NCBI GenBank assembly: GCA_963830775.1
Contig: CAWHNT010000047.1
Coordinates: forward strand, 434,001-498,000
DNA length: 64,000 bases
From: CAWHNT01 sp963830775
GTDB lineage: Bacteria > Pseudomonadota > Alphaproteobacteria > Geminicoccales > Geminicoccaceae
Direction of reading: 5' to 3'
In this document: positions 30,734 to 41,068 of the stretch, one piece after another
Numbering within the stretch: the first letter of the stretch is position 1
Layout of the letters: every line of letters starts with the position of its first letter
Notes under the pieces: model-generated
What the model was told of the DNA's origin: nothing
Database searches by the model: none
What the model saw: only the letters and a program-made list of their open reading frames with translations
Made by a program: the position numbers and the translations under genes

Positions 30734-30874
30734 CTTGTTCCGCCTTCCGAACGACCTCGGTCTACATGTAAAGGTGAACCATAAGGTCGCCGGCCGGTGC
30801 CCGCAAGGCGGGTGCGGGCCGTTGGGTGGCGGTTTGCGTCGGCGTCAACCGGATCGGCGGAGCGGGTCGGGCGA

Positions 30875-32891
30875 ATGATCCCAGAGCAGGCTGCCAACAG
30901 GTGGCTCAAGCGTGCGCTCGTGTGCGTGGCCGGCCTCATGCTGCTGGCGGGCGGGCCGGCGCTGGCCGCCGACGACAGCGAGCAGCAGCTGACCGATGCG
31001 CTGCGTTCGATGGGCAAGGGCGACTGGCAGTGGGCCAAACGCACCATCGACCGGTTGGGCAACCGGCAGCTCAGCCTCTATGCCCGCTGGCGCGAGCTGC
31101 TGGAATCGGCCGACAAGCCATCGTTCCGGACCTACGCCGCCTTCCTGCGCGAGCATCCCGACTGGCCCAGTCTGGGCACCATCCAGGCGCGCGCCGAGGA
31201 GCAGATCGACGAGGCGGTGAGCCACGAGGAGCGGCTGGCCTTCTTCGCGCGTCTGAAGCCCAGCACGCGCCAAGGCCGGGTCCGCTACGCCCAGGCCCTG
31301 CTCGGCACCGGCAAGCGGAACGAGGCGATCGCGGTCCTGCGCCGATCCTGGGCCGAGGACGACGTGCCGCTGGCCGAGGAGCGCTACTTCCTGAGCCTCT
31401 ACGGCGACTATCTCCGCCCGGAGGACCACGAGGCCCGGCTCGACCGCCTGCTCTGGGACCGGGAGATCGGCGCGGCACAGCGCATGCTGCCGTTCACCCG
31501 CGCCGAGCGTGACACGGTGGCGGTGGCCCGAATCCGGCTCCAGGGCCTGGAGAAGAAGGCCGAGGCCACGGTGGCGGGCCTGCCCAAGGGTGCACGGGTC
31601 GATCCCGGCGTGCTGTACGACGAAGTCCGCTTCTATCGCCGGCGCGGCAAGCACGCCCAGGCCAACGCGCTGCTGGCCCGGCCGCCGGCCGACCTCGTCC
31701 GCCCGGAGCTGTGGTGGAGCGAGCAGAACACCGCGATCCGCGAGCTGATCGACGATGGCGAGTTCGTCCCCGCCTACCGGATCGCCCGGGCGCACCGGCA
31801 GGATGACGGGACGGCGTTCGCCGAGGGCGAGTGGCTGGCCGGCTGGCTGGCCTTGCGCTTCCTGAAGCAGCCGGGCGACGCGGCCAAGCATTTCGAGCGG
31901 CTGTGGGAGGGGGTCTCGAGCCCGATCAGCCGCGGCCGTGCCGGCTACTGGGCGGGGCGGGCTTATGAGGCTGCCGGCAACAAGGCCGGGGCGCGCGAAT
32001 GGTATGGCCGTGCCGCCCGCTATCCCACGAGCTTCTATGGCCAGCTCGCGGCGGACAAGCTGGACCTCAAGCTGGGGGCGCTGCTCGCACCTCGGACGCG
32101 GGCCTCGGCCGCGGCCAAGGAGCAGCTCAGGCGGCGCGAGCCCGCCGCCGTGGCACGCGCACTCTGCACGTTGGGCGACAGGACCCTGGCCCAGCCCTTT
32201 TTCCGCCATCTGGGCCACGCCGCAGCCCGGAATGCCGATGCGCTGCGGGCCGTGGTCGAGCTTGGCGAGGAGTGCCGGCGACCGGACCTGATGGTCATCG
32301 CGACCAAGGCGGCCGTGCGTGAGGGCGGCTCCGACGCCGATCCGCACGGTTCCTTCCCGACCCCGGCGCTGCGCAACCTCCGCACCCCCGACGTGGCGCT
32401 GGCCGAGCCACCCTTGCGCCTGGCCGTGGCCCGCCAGGAGAGCCAGTTCGATCCGCGTGTCGCGAGCCCGGCCGGTGCCCTGGGGCTGATGCAGCTCATG
32501 CCGGCGACGGCCCAGGCGATGGCGGCCCGGCTGAAGCTGCCCTACTCGAAGCCGCGGCTCACCCGCGACCCCGAGTACAATGCGAGGATCGGCAGCTTCT
32601 ACCTCCGCCAGCAGCTGGCCCGGTTCGACGACGCGCCGGCCCTGGCACTGGCCGCCTACAATGCCGGGCCCAGCCGGGTGAACACGTGGCTGGGCGAGCA
32701 CGGCGACCCGCGCGGCAAATCGGTCGAGACGCTGGTCGACTGGATCGAGCGCATTCCCTTCGGCGAGACCCGCAACTATGTGCAGCGGGTGCTGGAGGCG
32801 CGCGAGAATCTACGACGTGCTGCTGCGCCGCGAGAATGGCAGCGTCCGTCAGGCCGACGCCTCGCCAGCGCCCCGCGAGCCCAACTCCTGA
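30875..32891 (+). CDS. slt: Soluble lytic murein transglycosylase, frameshift near 3' end
   Basis: About 672 aa after correction. Signal peptide at about 13-31 (RALVCVAGLMLLAGGPALA), a large alpha-superhelical U-domain, then the C-terminal lysozyme-like SLT domain with catalytic Glu in LAVARQESQFD, then GALGLMQLMPATA and ALAAYNAGPSRV. The frame breaks at AA 32807-32808. Removing one A gives EARE-IYDVLLRRENGSVRQ and a stop at 32891; uncorrected, the frame runs on into the next gene. It cleaves peptidoglycan to anhydromuropeptides in the periplasm. Confidence 0.92.
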
Positions 32892-32898
32892 GGACACG

Positions 32899-33570
32899 GT
32901 GCGCGCCTGCGTCTTCGATGCCTACGGTACCCTCCTCGATGTCGGCTCCGCGGTTGCCCGGCAGGCGGAGGCCGTAGGGCCGCAGGCGGCCGAGCTCGCG
33001 GCCCTGTGGCGGCGCAAGCAGCTCGAATATTCGTGGCTCCGGTCGCTGATGCGGCGGCGGGCTGACTTCTGGCAGCTGACGCAGGATGCGCTGGATCACA
33101 GCCTGGAAGCGCTGCGGCTCGACCCGGGCCGGCTGCGGGCTCCGCTGCTCGACGCTTATCGATCGCTCGACGCCTACCCCGAGGTGGTGCCGATGCTCCG
33201 GCGCCTGGTCGAGCAAGGGGTCCAGGCCGCCGTGCTGTCGAACGGCAGTCCGGCGATGCTGGCCCAGAGCTTCGCCGCTGCCGGCCTCGACGATCTCGTC
33301 GACCCTCTGATCTCGGTCGAGGATGCCGGCATCTTCAAGCCGGCACCCGAGGCCTATATGCTGGCGACCCGGGCGCTGGGGCTGCCGGCCGAAGGCATCG
33401 CGTTCTTCTCCTCCAATGCCTGGGACGCGCATGGGGCGGCGTCGTTCGGCTTTCGCACCTTCTGGGTCAACCGCCTGGGTGCTGCGCCGGAGCGGCTGCC
33501 GGGCTCGATCGTCCGCGAGATGGGGGATTTGTCGACCGTGCCAGAGCTTGTTGGACCCGTGAGCCGATGA
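32899..33570 (+). CDS. HAD-superfamily haloacid dehalogenase type II-like hydrolase
   Basis: 223 aa from a GTG start 7 nt after slt. Motif I nucleophile in CVFDAYGTLLD, motif II in AVLSNGSPAML, motif III Lys in GIFKPAPEAY, and motif IV in FFSSNAWDAHGA. The SNxWD ending and cap sequence (WRRKQLEYSWLRSLM) match L-2-haloacid dehalogenases, which hydrolyse 2-haloacids through an aspartyl ester. The natural substrate is uncertain. Overlaps the next gene by 4 nt, so the two are coupled. Confidence 0.87.
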   Translation: MRACVFDAYGTLLDVGSAVARQAEAVGPQAAELAALWRRKQLEYSWLRSLMRRRADFWQLTQDALDHSLEALRLDPGRLRAPLLDAYRSLDAYPEVVPMLRRLVEQGVQAAVLSNGSPAMLAQSFAAAGLDDLVDPLISVEDAGIFKPAPEAYMLATRALGLPAEGIAFFSSNAWDAHGAASFGFRTFWVNRLGAAPERLPGSIVREMGDLSTVPELVGPVSR

Positions 33571-34541
33571 CCGCCGCCGTGCTGCCGGTCGGCATCGAGG
33601 ATGTGCGCGCCGCCGCCCAGCGGCTGCACGGCCTGGCCGTCCGCACCCCGGTGCTGGAAAGCGAGGCGTTGAACCGGCTGGCCGGGGCCCGGCTTCTGAT
33701 CAAGGCCGAGCCCCTCCAGCGCACCGGCTCCTTCAAGTTCCGGGGTGCCTACAACACCCTGGCCACCTTGCGCCCGCCCGCTGCCGTCGCCTTCTCTTCG
33801 GGCAACCACGCCCAGGGCGTCGCGGCGGCGGCGGGGCTCCTGGGCATCCCGGCCACGATCGTGATGCCGGCCGATGCCCCGCGGATCAAGCTCGACAACA
33901 CCCGGGCGCTGGGGGCCGAGGTCGTGGCCTACGAGCGCTATCGGGAGGCGCGCGAGGAGATCGCCGCGCGTATAGCCGGAGAGACCGGGGCGGCGCTGAT
34001 CCGCCCCTATGACGAGCCGCTGGTGATGGCAGGGCAGGGTACGGTCGGGCTCGAGCTCGCCGAGGAAGCGGCCGCGCGCGGTCTGCACCTCAATTCCGTG
34101 CTGATCCCCTGCGGCGGCGGCGGCCTGACAGCGGGGTGCGCCATCGCCCTCCATGCGAGCAGCCCGGGGACGATGGTCCACGCGGTCGAGCCCACGAACT
34201 ATGACGATACCGGGCGCTCGCTCGCGGCCGGCACGCGGCTGCCGCACGAAGCCTCCCAGCCCACGATCTGCGACGCGCTCCAGGCGCCGATCCCGGGCGA
34301 GCTCACCTTCGCCGTCAACCGCCTGCTCGTGCAGGACGGGGTGGCGGTGACGGACGACGAGACGCGCGAGGCCATGCGCCAGGCCTTTCGCCACCTGAAG
34401 CTGGTGGTTGAGCCCGGCGGTGCGGTGGCGCTGGCGGCGGCACTCACCCGCAAGCTGCCGCTCGCGGGCGTGGTGGGGATCGTCGTCTCGGGCGGCAACG
34501 TCGACCCCGACTTCTTCGCGGACGTGCTGGCCGCCCGGTAG
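33567..34541 (+). CDS. PLP-dependent threonine/serine dehydratase-like enzyme
   Basis: 324 aa, fold type II. Schiff-base K57 in RTGSFKFRGAYN, substrate loop SSGNHAQG, phosphate-binding CGGGGLTAG, and a C-terminal VSGGNVD. No ACT regulatory domain, so it resembles catabolic threonine dehydratase, serine racemase or hydroxyaspartate dehydratase; these cannot be told apart by eye. Coupled to the HAD gene. Confidence 0.85.
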   Translation: MTAAVLPVGIEDVRAAAQRLHGLAVRTPVLESEALNRLAGARLLIKAEPLQRTGSFKFRGAYNTLATLRPPAAVAFSSGNHAQGVAAAAGLLGIPATIVMPADAPRIKLDNTRALGAEVVAYERYREAREEIAARIAGETGAALIRPYDEPLVMAGQGTVGLELAEEAAARGLHLNSVLIPCGGGGLTAGCAIALHASSPGTMVHAVEPTNYDDTGRSLAAGTRLPHEASQPTICDALQAPIPGELTFAVNRLLVQDGVAVTDDETREAMRQAFRHLKLVVEPGGAVALAAALTRKLPLAGVVGIVVSGGNVDPDFFADVLAAR

Positions 34542-34608
34542 GCTGGCAGGTCGGGCCGAACCGGTTTCGGCACTACCCTCTGGCCGTCGATCGATTGCAT
34601 GCCATGCG

Positions 34609-37128
34609 CTAGGCGGAGCCGGTCTGGCCGGCGGCCGTGGCGCGGGCGCCGGCGGTGCGGGCTGCCGTCAGGGCGGTCGCCAGCCGGTCGAACTCGTGGC
34701 GCAGGCGGGCGATCTCGGCGCGGCCGCGCAGGATCAGTGCGTCGTCGTCGAGGCCGCGCCAGGCGAGGCAGAGGCTGAAGAGGGCCGACGCGCCGACATA
34801 GCCGGCACTGCTGCGCAGCGCATGGGCCTCGTCGCGCACCGAGCGGGCATCGCCGCTCAGGATCGCCACCTCGATGCGGTCGATGATGGCGGCGGCGTCG
34901 ACCAGGAAGTCGTCGATCACCAGGGCAAGGAAACCGTCGCCGGTGTCGAGGCGGGCGATGCTGGCGAGCTTCGCCTGCTCCAGCACCGGCGGTTCCGCGT
35001 CGGCCTGCGGCGAGCGGATGGAGCGCGGTGCCGGCTCTGCGGCAGGTGACGGTGCCGCCGCCACCGTGCCGCCGGTCAGCTCGTCGAGCTTGCGCAGGAG
35101 GGCGTTGGTGTCGATCGGCTTCAGGAGGTAGCCGGAGAAGCCGATCTCGCGGCAGGCGGCCTGGGTCTCGGGCGTGGCATCGGCGCTGAGCGCCACGATC
35201 GGCGGCAGGCTCTCGGCCGGATGGATGAAGCGCAGCAGCTTCACCGTCTCGATGCCGTCCATGTCCGGCATGTTGATGTCCATGAGCACGATGTCGAAGC
35301 GGCCTTCGTCCAGCGCGTCGACGGCACCCTGGCCGTTCGACGCGATCTGGACCTCGTGGCCCGCATGCTCGAGCAGCCGGGTGATGACCTTCTGGTTGGT
35401 GCGGTTGTCCTCCGCCACCAGGATGCTGAGGCGCCGTGCTGGCGCGTGCAGGCGCGTGCTCTCCGCATCGGCCGGGCGGGCGCCGGCCGGAACCTGCAGG
35501 GCGGCGCGCAGGCAGGCGAGGAAGACGGAATCGGCGACGTTGGCCGGGAGGTCGGCCAGCGTGAGGTCGGGCAGGTCGCCATGGGCCGAGCCCAGGGTGA
35601 TCAGGTCGATCGGCTCGCCACTGGCGGTGCGGGCGAGCTCGCCTGCCAGGTGCTCGACATCGACGGGCGGCTCGTGCCCGGTGACCACGACCACGCGGGC
35701 CGGCGTGTCCTTGCGCAGGAGCTGCAGGGCGGTCTCGATCGAGGCCACCGCCCGGCCCTTGAAGCCCAGGCGGTCGAGCCGGCCGACGACGGCGGTGGCG
35801 GGCGTGCGGCTGCCGAGCACGATCACCTGGCTGCGCACGGGCTCCTCGAAGCCGTCCGCCTCGGCGGCTTCCGCCAGCGGCAGCTCGAACGAGAAGCAGG
35901 AGCCGACACCCTGCTTGCTGGTGACGCCGATGGTACCCCCCATGAGCTCGACCAGCTCGCGGGCGATGCTGAGCCCGAGCCCGGTGCCGCCGATCACCTT
36001 GCGCCGGGTCTCGTCGGCCTGGGCGAAGCGCTCGAAGATGCTGGCCTGGGCCGCCGGCGAGAGGCCGAGGCCGGTATCGCGGACCTCGAAGCGGAGCCGG
36101 CCGGGCCCCGGCCGGGCGCCGATCAGGCCGACCTCGATGACGATCCCGCCCTGCTCGGTGAACTTCACGGCGTTGCCGGCGAGGTTGAGCAGCACCTGCT
36201 GCAGGGCCCGGCCGTCGCCGCGCAGGCGGTAGGGGAGGTCGGGGGCAAGGCGGAGGCGGAGATGGAGGCCCTTGCTCCTGGCCTGATGGAAAAGGATGTG
36301 GCGGACCGTCGCCAGCACCTGATGCAGGTCGTAGGGCGCCACGTCGACGGTGAAGCGCTGGGCCTCCAGCTTGGCCAGGTCGAGCACGTTGTTGACGAGG
36401 CCCAGGAGGCCCGTGGCCGCGGCCCGGATGGTGGCCACCATGTCGCCCTGGTCGGGGCTCAGGCGGGTCGTGCGCAGGAGCTCGCTCATGCCGATGACGG
36501 CGTTGAGCGGGGTGCGGAACTCGTGGGAGACGGCGGCCACGAAGTGGCTCTTGGCCCGGCTCGCCTCCTCCGCCCGCTGGATGGCGTGGGTGAGCTTGGT
36601 CAGCAGCACGGCGAAGTAGGCCGGCAGCATGATCAGGGCGAGCAGGAGGCCGACGCCGATATAGGGCATCTGCCGCCATTCCGGGCTGAAGGCGAGGACG
36701 AGGGCGAAGGCGACGACCGAGGTGCCGGTGGCAGCGATCAGGTAGGGTCGGCCATAGCGGAAGCCGTGGCCCAGGATGATCCACAAGAGCAGCGGGAAGA
36801 AGGCGGAGGCGCTGACCCCGCCCACCAGCATCGAGGCGCCCACGCCGCCAACGTCGACCACCATGCCGAGCACGCGGCGGGTCGGGCTCACGCCCGGGCG
36901 CCAGAGGATGTGGGCGATGATCGCCGACGCGGCGCTCATGCCGGCCACGAAGATCAGGATCGTGGCGGTGAGGACGAAGCTCCAGCGCTCGGGCGGCTGC
37001 GGCGCCCAGAGCATGTAGGCGAGCATGCCCGGCACCACGACGAAGCGCGTGAAGGCCTGCTCGTGCTCGGAATCAGCCCGGCTGGCGAGGCGCTGGCGCA
37101 GCCAGGCGAGCCTGGCGCCGATCAACAC
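34609..37128 (-). CDS. Membrane hybrid histidine kinase with receiver and Hpt domain
   Basis: 839 aa. Five to six hydrophobic helices in residues about 28-178 form the sensor. HisKA has phospho-acceptor H202 in AAVSHEFRTPLNAVIGM. HATPase_c follows (VLLNLAGNAVKFTEQGG; DTGLGLSPA; GGTGLGLSIA). A degenerate receiver-like segment lies at about 445-560, then a true receiver (LSILVAEDNRTNQ, Asp in IVLMDINMPDMDG, Lys in YLLKPID), then a C-terminal Hpt (DEAHALRSSAGYVGAS). This order resembles RpfC/BarA-type kinases. It is followed on the same strand-side by the REC-PAS-GGDEF-EAL gene, its likely partner. Confidence 0.92.
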   Translation of the reverse strand: MLIGARLAWLRQRLASRADSEHEQAFTRFVVVPGMLAYMLWAPQPPERWSFVLTATILIFVAGMSAASAIIAHILWRPGVSPTRRVLGMVVDVGGVGASMLVGGVSASAFFPLLLWIILGHGFRYGRPYLIAATGTSVVAFALVLAFSPEWRQMPYIGVGLLLALIMLPAYFAVLLTKLTHAIQRAEEASRAKSHFVAAVSHEFRTPLNAVIGMSELLRTTRLSPDQGDMVATIRAAATGLLGLVNNVLDLAKLEAQRFTVDVAPYDLHQVLATVRHILFHQARSKGLHLRLRLAPDLPYRLRGDGRALQQVLLNLAGNAVKFTEQGGIVIEVGLIGARPGPGRLRFEVRDTGLGLSPAAQASIFERFAQADETRRKVIGGTGLGLSIARELVELMGGTIGVTSKQGVGSCFSFELPLAEAAEADGFEEPVRSQVIVLGSRTPATAVVGRLDRLGFKGRAVASIETALQLLRKDTPARVVVVTGHEPPVDVEHLAGELARTASGEPIDLITLGSAHGDLPDLTLADLPANVADSVFLACLRAALQVPAGARPADAESTRLHAPARRLSILVAEDNRTNQKVITRLLEHAGHEVQIASNGQGAVDALDEGRFDIVLMDINMPDMDGIETVKLLRFIHPAESLPPIVALSADATPETQAACREIGFSGYLLKPIDTNALLRKLDELTGGTVAAAPSPAAEPAPRSIRSPQADAEPPVLEQAKLASIARLDTGDGFLALVIDDFLVDAAAIIDRIEVAILSGDARSVRDEAHALRSSAGYVGASALFSLCLAWRGLDDDALILRGRAEIARLRHEFDRLATALTAARTAGARATAAGQTGSA

Positions 37129-37197
37129 TGCCGGCCATCCGCGGTCGTGCCAGCCGGCGCGCCGTGCCGCTGCCGCCGCCGGAGGCCCGCACCCATG

Positions 37198-39334
37198 TCA
37201 TCCGCTCGCAGCGATCTTGACCCGGTCGCCCGCGAAACGCTCTTCCAGCGCCTCGGCACCGAGTGGCGGGCTGATCAGGTTGCCCTGGACTTCGTCGCAC
37301 CCGAGACGCCGCAGCCGCTGCAGCTGGCCCTCGGTTTCCACGCCCTCGGCGATCACCCGGAGGCCCAGGCTGTGGCCGAGATTGATGATCGCCTTCACGA
37401 TCACGTCGTCGTTCGGGTTGTGCTCCAGGTGCTGGACGAAGCTCTGGTCGATCTTCAGCCGCTGCACCGGCAGCCGCTTGATATAGGCCAGCGAGGAGTA
37501 GCCGGTGCCGAAATCGTCGATCGAGAGGGTGACGCCCAGCTGGTGCAGGTAGCGCAGGCTCTGGGCCGCGGTCTGGCTGTTCTCGATCACCGCGTTCTCG
37601 GTGAGCTCGATGTCGAGGGCTGAGGGGTGCGAGTCCGCACTCCCGCAGCACACGCTCGATCATCAGCTCCACGCCGCGCTCCCGGAACTGGACGGGCGAC
37701 AGGTTCACCGACATCTGCATACCGCCGAAGCTTTTGTCGCGCCATATGCGATGCTGGCGGCAGGCGGTGCGCAGGACCCAGGCGGTGATCGGGGCGATCA
37801 GCCCGATCTCCTCGGCGAGCCCGATGAACTCGCCGGGCCGGATCAGGCCGCGGCGCGGGTGGTTCCAGCGGATCAGCGCCTCGACGCCGACCATCTCGTC
37901 GGTGCGGAGATCGAGCTGCGGCTGGTAGTAGACCAGGAACTGCTCGCCTGCCAGCGCCTGGCGCAGCTCGCGCTCCAGCGTCAGCGCACGGCGGGCCTGG
38001 AGGTTCATCTCGGCGGAGAAGAAACGGTAGGTGTCGCGTCCCGACGCCTTGGCCCGGTACATGGCGAGCTCGGCGTTCTTCAAGAGCACGTCGATGGTGC
38101 GGCCGTCCGCAGGCGCCAGGGTGATGCCGATGCTCACGCTGCTGTGGACCTCGCGGCCGTGGATCAGGAACGGCTCGGCGAAGGCCTCGCCCAGCCGGCG
38201 GGCGAGCTCTGCCGCATCGTCCGGGCGCTTGATGCCGATCCGCAGGAGCGCGAACTCGTCGCCCTGCAGCCGGGCGATGATGTCGCTGTCGTCGAGCCGG
38301 TCCTTGAGCCGGCCCGCCACGGCGCGCAGCAGCCCGTCGCCGAACTCCTGGCCGAAGGCGTCGTTCACACCCTTGAAGCGATCGAGGTCGAGGTGGATCA
38401 GGGCGGCGATCCGGTGCTCGCGGCGTGCGCGCGCCAGCTCGTCCTCGCAGCGCTCCTGGAAGGCCATGGCGTTGGCCAGCCCGGTGAGCTGGTCCTGCCG
38501 GGCGGCACGCACGCTGTCGGCTTCGGCCTGCCGCAGCTCGGTGACGTCGAGGGCCACGGTGAGCACCTGCTTCACCCAGCCCGTGCTGGTGGCGAGCGGT
38601 GCCTTGGCGGAGACGACGCAGCGCTGGTCGCCCGCGGTCTCCAGCGTCTCGTAGCGCGGCCGGGTCAGCGGCACGCCGGTCTCGCGGATCTTCTCGTCGC
38701 GCACGGCATTGCGGAGCGCGTAGTCCTCGCCATGCGTCTCGGCCAGCGGGCGGCCCAGCGCATCGCCGCGCTTGATCCCGACCAGCTCCTCGTGCGCGTG
38801 GTTGGCGAAGATCAGCCGGCCTTGCGTGTCGACGATCGAGATCGCGGCCGGGATGGCGTCCAGCACCCGGCCCAGCAGGTCCTCGCCGGCCGTGGTCTCG
38901 CGCCGGCTCAGCGCCTGCTCGAGGCCGGCCGCCCGGTCGGCGAGCATGCGCTGCTGCCGGCGCAGGGTCAGCAGGTTGCGGGCACGGGCGCGGAACTCGA
39001 GATGGTCGACCGGGCTCAGAAGGAAGTCGGTGGCACCGGCCTCCAGCGCCCGATAGCAGAACTCGCGGTCCTCATAGACGGTGACGACGATGATCGGGAC
39101 ATCGTGATGCTCGCCGCGCTGGCGCAGCGTGCGCACGAAGCTGGCGCCGTCCATCTCCGGCATGTTGTAGTCGGTGATGATGAGGTCGCAGGCGAGCCCG
39201 CCGTCCAGGGCGTCCAGGGCTTCGACTGGGCTGGCATAGGCACTGACCTGCAGGCCTTCCTCGACCGACAGTGCAAGGCGGGTGAGTATGTTACGGTTGG
39301 TGACGCGGTCGTCGATGACGACTATTCTGGTCAT
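37198..39334 (-). CDS. Response regulator with PAS, GGDEF and EAL domains, frameshifted
   Basis: About 711 aa after correction. Receiver at 1-125 with D55 in LIITDYNMPEMDG, PAS at about 150-270 (AIPAAISIVDTQGR), GGDEF at about 285-440 (active-site loop reads QGDEF), and EAL at about 460-700 (VEALIRWNHP; DDFGTGYSSLAY; AEGVET). The EAL signature residues are present, so a phosphodiesterase role is likely, with the GGDEF perhaps active or GTP-sensing. The frame breaks at GGGG 37624-37627; removing one base gives LAPSALDIELTENAVIEN and the stop at 37198. Probably takes phosphate from the neighbouring hybrid kinase and sets c-di-GMP level. Confidence 0.92.
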
Positions 39335-39413
39335 TCGCCCCTGCGCCGCAGCCGGATGTCCGCCAAGGCTCGACAGCGTGCACCGCTGCGCGAGCTTACC
39401 GCGTTGGCTGCCA

Positions 39414-39427
39414 CTATCAAGTGATAG
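39414..39427. promoter_or_regulatory. Perfect dyad upstream of the GGDEF-EAL and ZorA-like genes
   Basis: CTATCA-AG-TGATAG, a 14-bp inverted repeat in the 270-nt gap between the divergent genes. It could be a regulator site. No known box is recognised. Confidence 0.4.
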
Positions 39428-39604
39428 GTGAATAGCCGTTGTCCGAGAGCTTACCCCAGAACGCGAGGCAGCGTCCATTCTGTGGCCGCAGGCACGCTCC
39501 GGCCCGCCCTTCGTCTCGCCCGTCGGTGCAACCCGTGGTACTCCGCTCGATTATTGGTATGGTGCCGGCGCGGGCGGCAAGCCTGGATTGCGGCGGCAGA
39601 ACCG

Positions 39605-41062
39605 GTGATCGACACGTTCTTCGAGCTCCTGGCCCAGGGCTGGACACCCTGGCTGCTCTCGTCGCTGATCGTCGGCGCCGCGATCGCGATCTGGGTCGAC
39701 CTGCGCGTCCGCCATGTGGCGCCGGTCCTGCGCGGCCTCGACGACGCTATCGCAGCGGTTGAAGAGAGCGAAGGGCAGGGCGGGTTCCGGCGTCGCTTCG
39801 GGGCCGTCTTCCAGCGCCTCGCCACCAACCCCGTCATCGGCGAGGTCTGGCGCGGTTATGCCGCCACCATCGCCCCGGCACCGGGCCAGGAGGATGCGCT
39901 CGGCTACACGCGGCGGCCGCACGAGAGCTTCAACGAGAACCTGCTCGCCAATGCCGGCATCAATCTCCGCTTCTACAATGCGGTGCCGAACCTGCTCGTG
40001 GGTGCCGGTCTTCTCTTCACGTTCCTCGGCCTCGTGGCCGCCCTCTATTTCGCCAGCCGCGGCGTGGCCGCGGCCGAGGTCCAGGAGGCACAGCGGGCAC
40101 TGCGCGAGCTTCTGGGTGCCGCCACCTTCAAGTTCGTGACCTCGATCGCGGGCCTCGGCAGCTCGATGCTGTTCTCCTGGCGCGAGAAGGCGCTGCTGCA
40201 CCGCATCCAGCGCCGGCTCTCCCGGCTCTGTGCGGCACTCGAGGCCAGGATGGTGCCGCTCACGGCCGAGAGCATCGGCATCGCCCAGCTCATGGAGCTG
40301 CGCCAGCAGCAGCAGGAGCTGCAGAAGCTGGGCCGCAGCCTGCTGGTGAAGGTCCCGGACACGGTCGAGGAACGGCTCACGGCCGAGCTCGTGGCCGCCC
40401 TGGCACCGCTGCGGCGTGGCACCGCAGCGGCGGCCGAGCGGCTGGCCCGGATCGACGAATGGCTGCTCGACCTCGTGCTCGAGGCGGCCGAGGCCGATGG
40501 CGAGAAGGCCGGGAGCCGGGCCCTGCCGGTGCTGGAGCGGCTGGACACTCTCGTGGCCGCCGTCCGCGAGAGCCGGGGCGGGCCGCCCGGCGCCGTGGTG
40601 CCGGCAGCAATCGAGGTCACCGCGGGCGGCACCGCGCCGCGGGACCTGCCGGAGCTTCTGGGCAGCTCGAAGGAGCTGATGCGGAACGTGGACACCCGTC
40701 TCGGCCAATCCCTGCTCCGGGTCCGCGACCTGCTGGGCCGGCTGGGGTCGGAGCGCAAGCCGAGCCGGGCGGACCTCGAGTCCGCAAGCCGTCTCCTGCT
40801 CGAGGCGCAGTCGAGCCTGCAGCAGGCGAAGGCGGCGTCGGCACGGATGAGCCAGCGGCTGGATCAGCTCGCCCGCGAGGGCGAGGCAATGGCGGCGGGG
40901 AAGGGCGGTGCCGCCGAGGTGCAGGCCTTCCGGCAGGAGCTGGGCACGCTGAACCAGGACCTGCGCCAGACCCTCCAGCTCCTGGAGGGCGGGGCGGGGG
41001 CCGCAGCCGAGCGCCTCGCCGGTGCCGGCAGCCATCTGCGCGTGCGCAGCACTGCCGGCTGA
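39605..41062 (+). CDS. ZorA-like MotA/TolQ/ExbB-family stator with long tail
   Basis: 485 aa from GTG 39605. Membrane helices at about 12-30 (WLLSSLIVGAAIAIWVDL), 125-150 (VPNLLVGAGLLFTFLGLVAAL) and 175-195 (FKFVTSIAGLGSSMLF) follow the MotA/ExbB pattern. The last ~270 residues are a hydrophilic, Gln/Glu/Leu-rich tail with coiled-coil character (LRQQQQELQKLGRSL; LLLEAQSSLQQAKAA). A stator core with a long cytoplasmic tail, next to a MotB-like gene and away from flagellar genes, is the hallmark of ZorA of the Zorya anti-phage system. ZorC, ZorD and ZorE are absent, so the role is open. The start is uncertain; no strong Shine-Dalgarno. Confidence 0.7.
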   Translation: MIDTFFELLAQGWTPWLLSSLIVGAAIAIWVDLRVRHVAPVLRGLDDAIAAVEESEGQGGFRRRFGAVFQRLATNPVIGEVWRGYAATIAPAPGQEDALGYTRRPHESFNENLLANAGINLRFYNAVPNLLVGAGLLFTFLGLVAALYFASRGVAAAEVQEAQRALRELLGAATFKFVTSIAGLGSSMLFSWREKALLHRIQRRLSRLCAALEARMVPLTAESIGIAQLMELRQQQQELQKLGRSLLVKVPDTVEERLTAELVAALAPLRRGTAAAAERLARIDEWLLDLVLEAAEADGEKAGSRALPVLERLDTLVAAVRESRGGPPGAVVPAAIEVTAGGTAPRDLPELLGSSKELMRNVDTRLGQSLLRVRDLLGRLGSERKPSRADLESASRLLLEAQSSLQQAKAASARMSQRLDQLAREGEAMAAGKGGAAEVQAFRQELGTLNQDLRQTLQLLEGGAGAAAERLAGAGSHLRVRSTAG

Positions 41063-41068
41063 GCCCGC

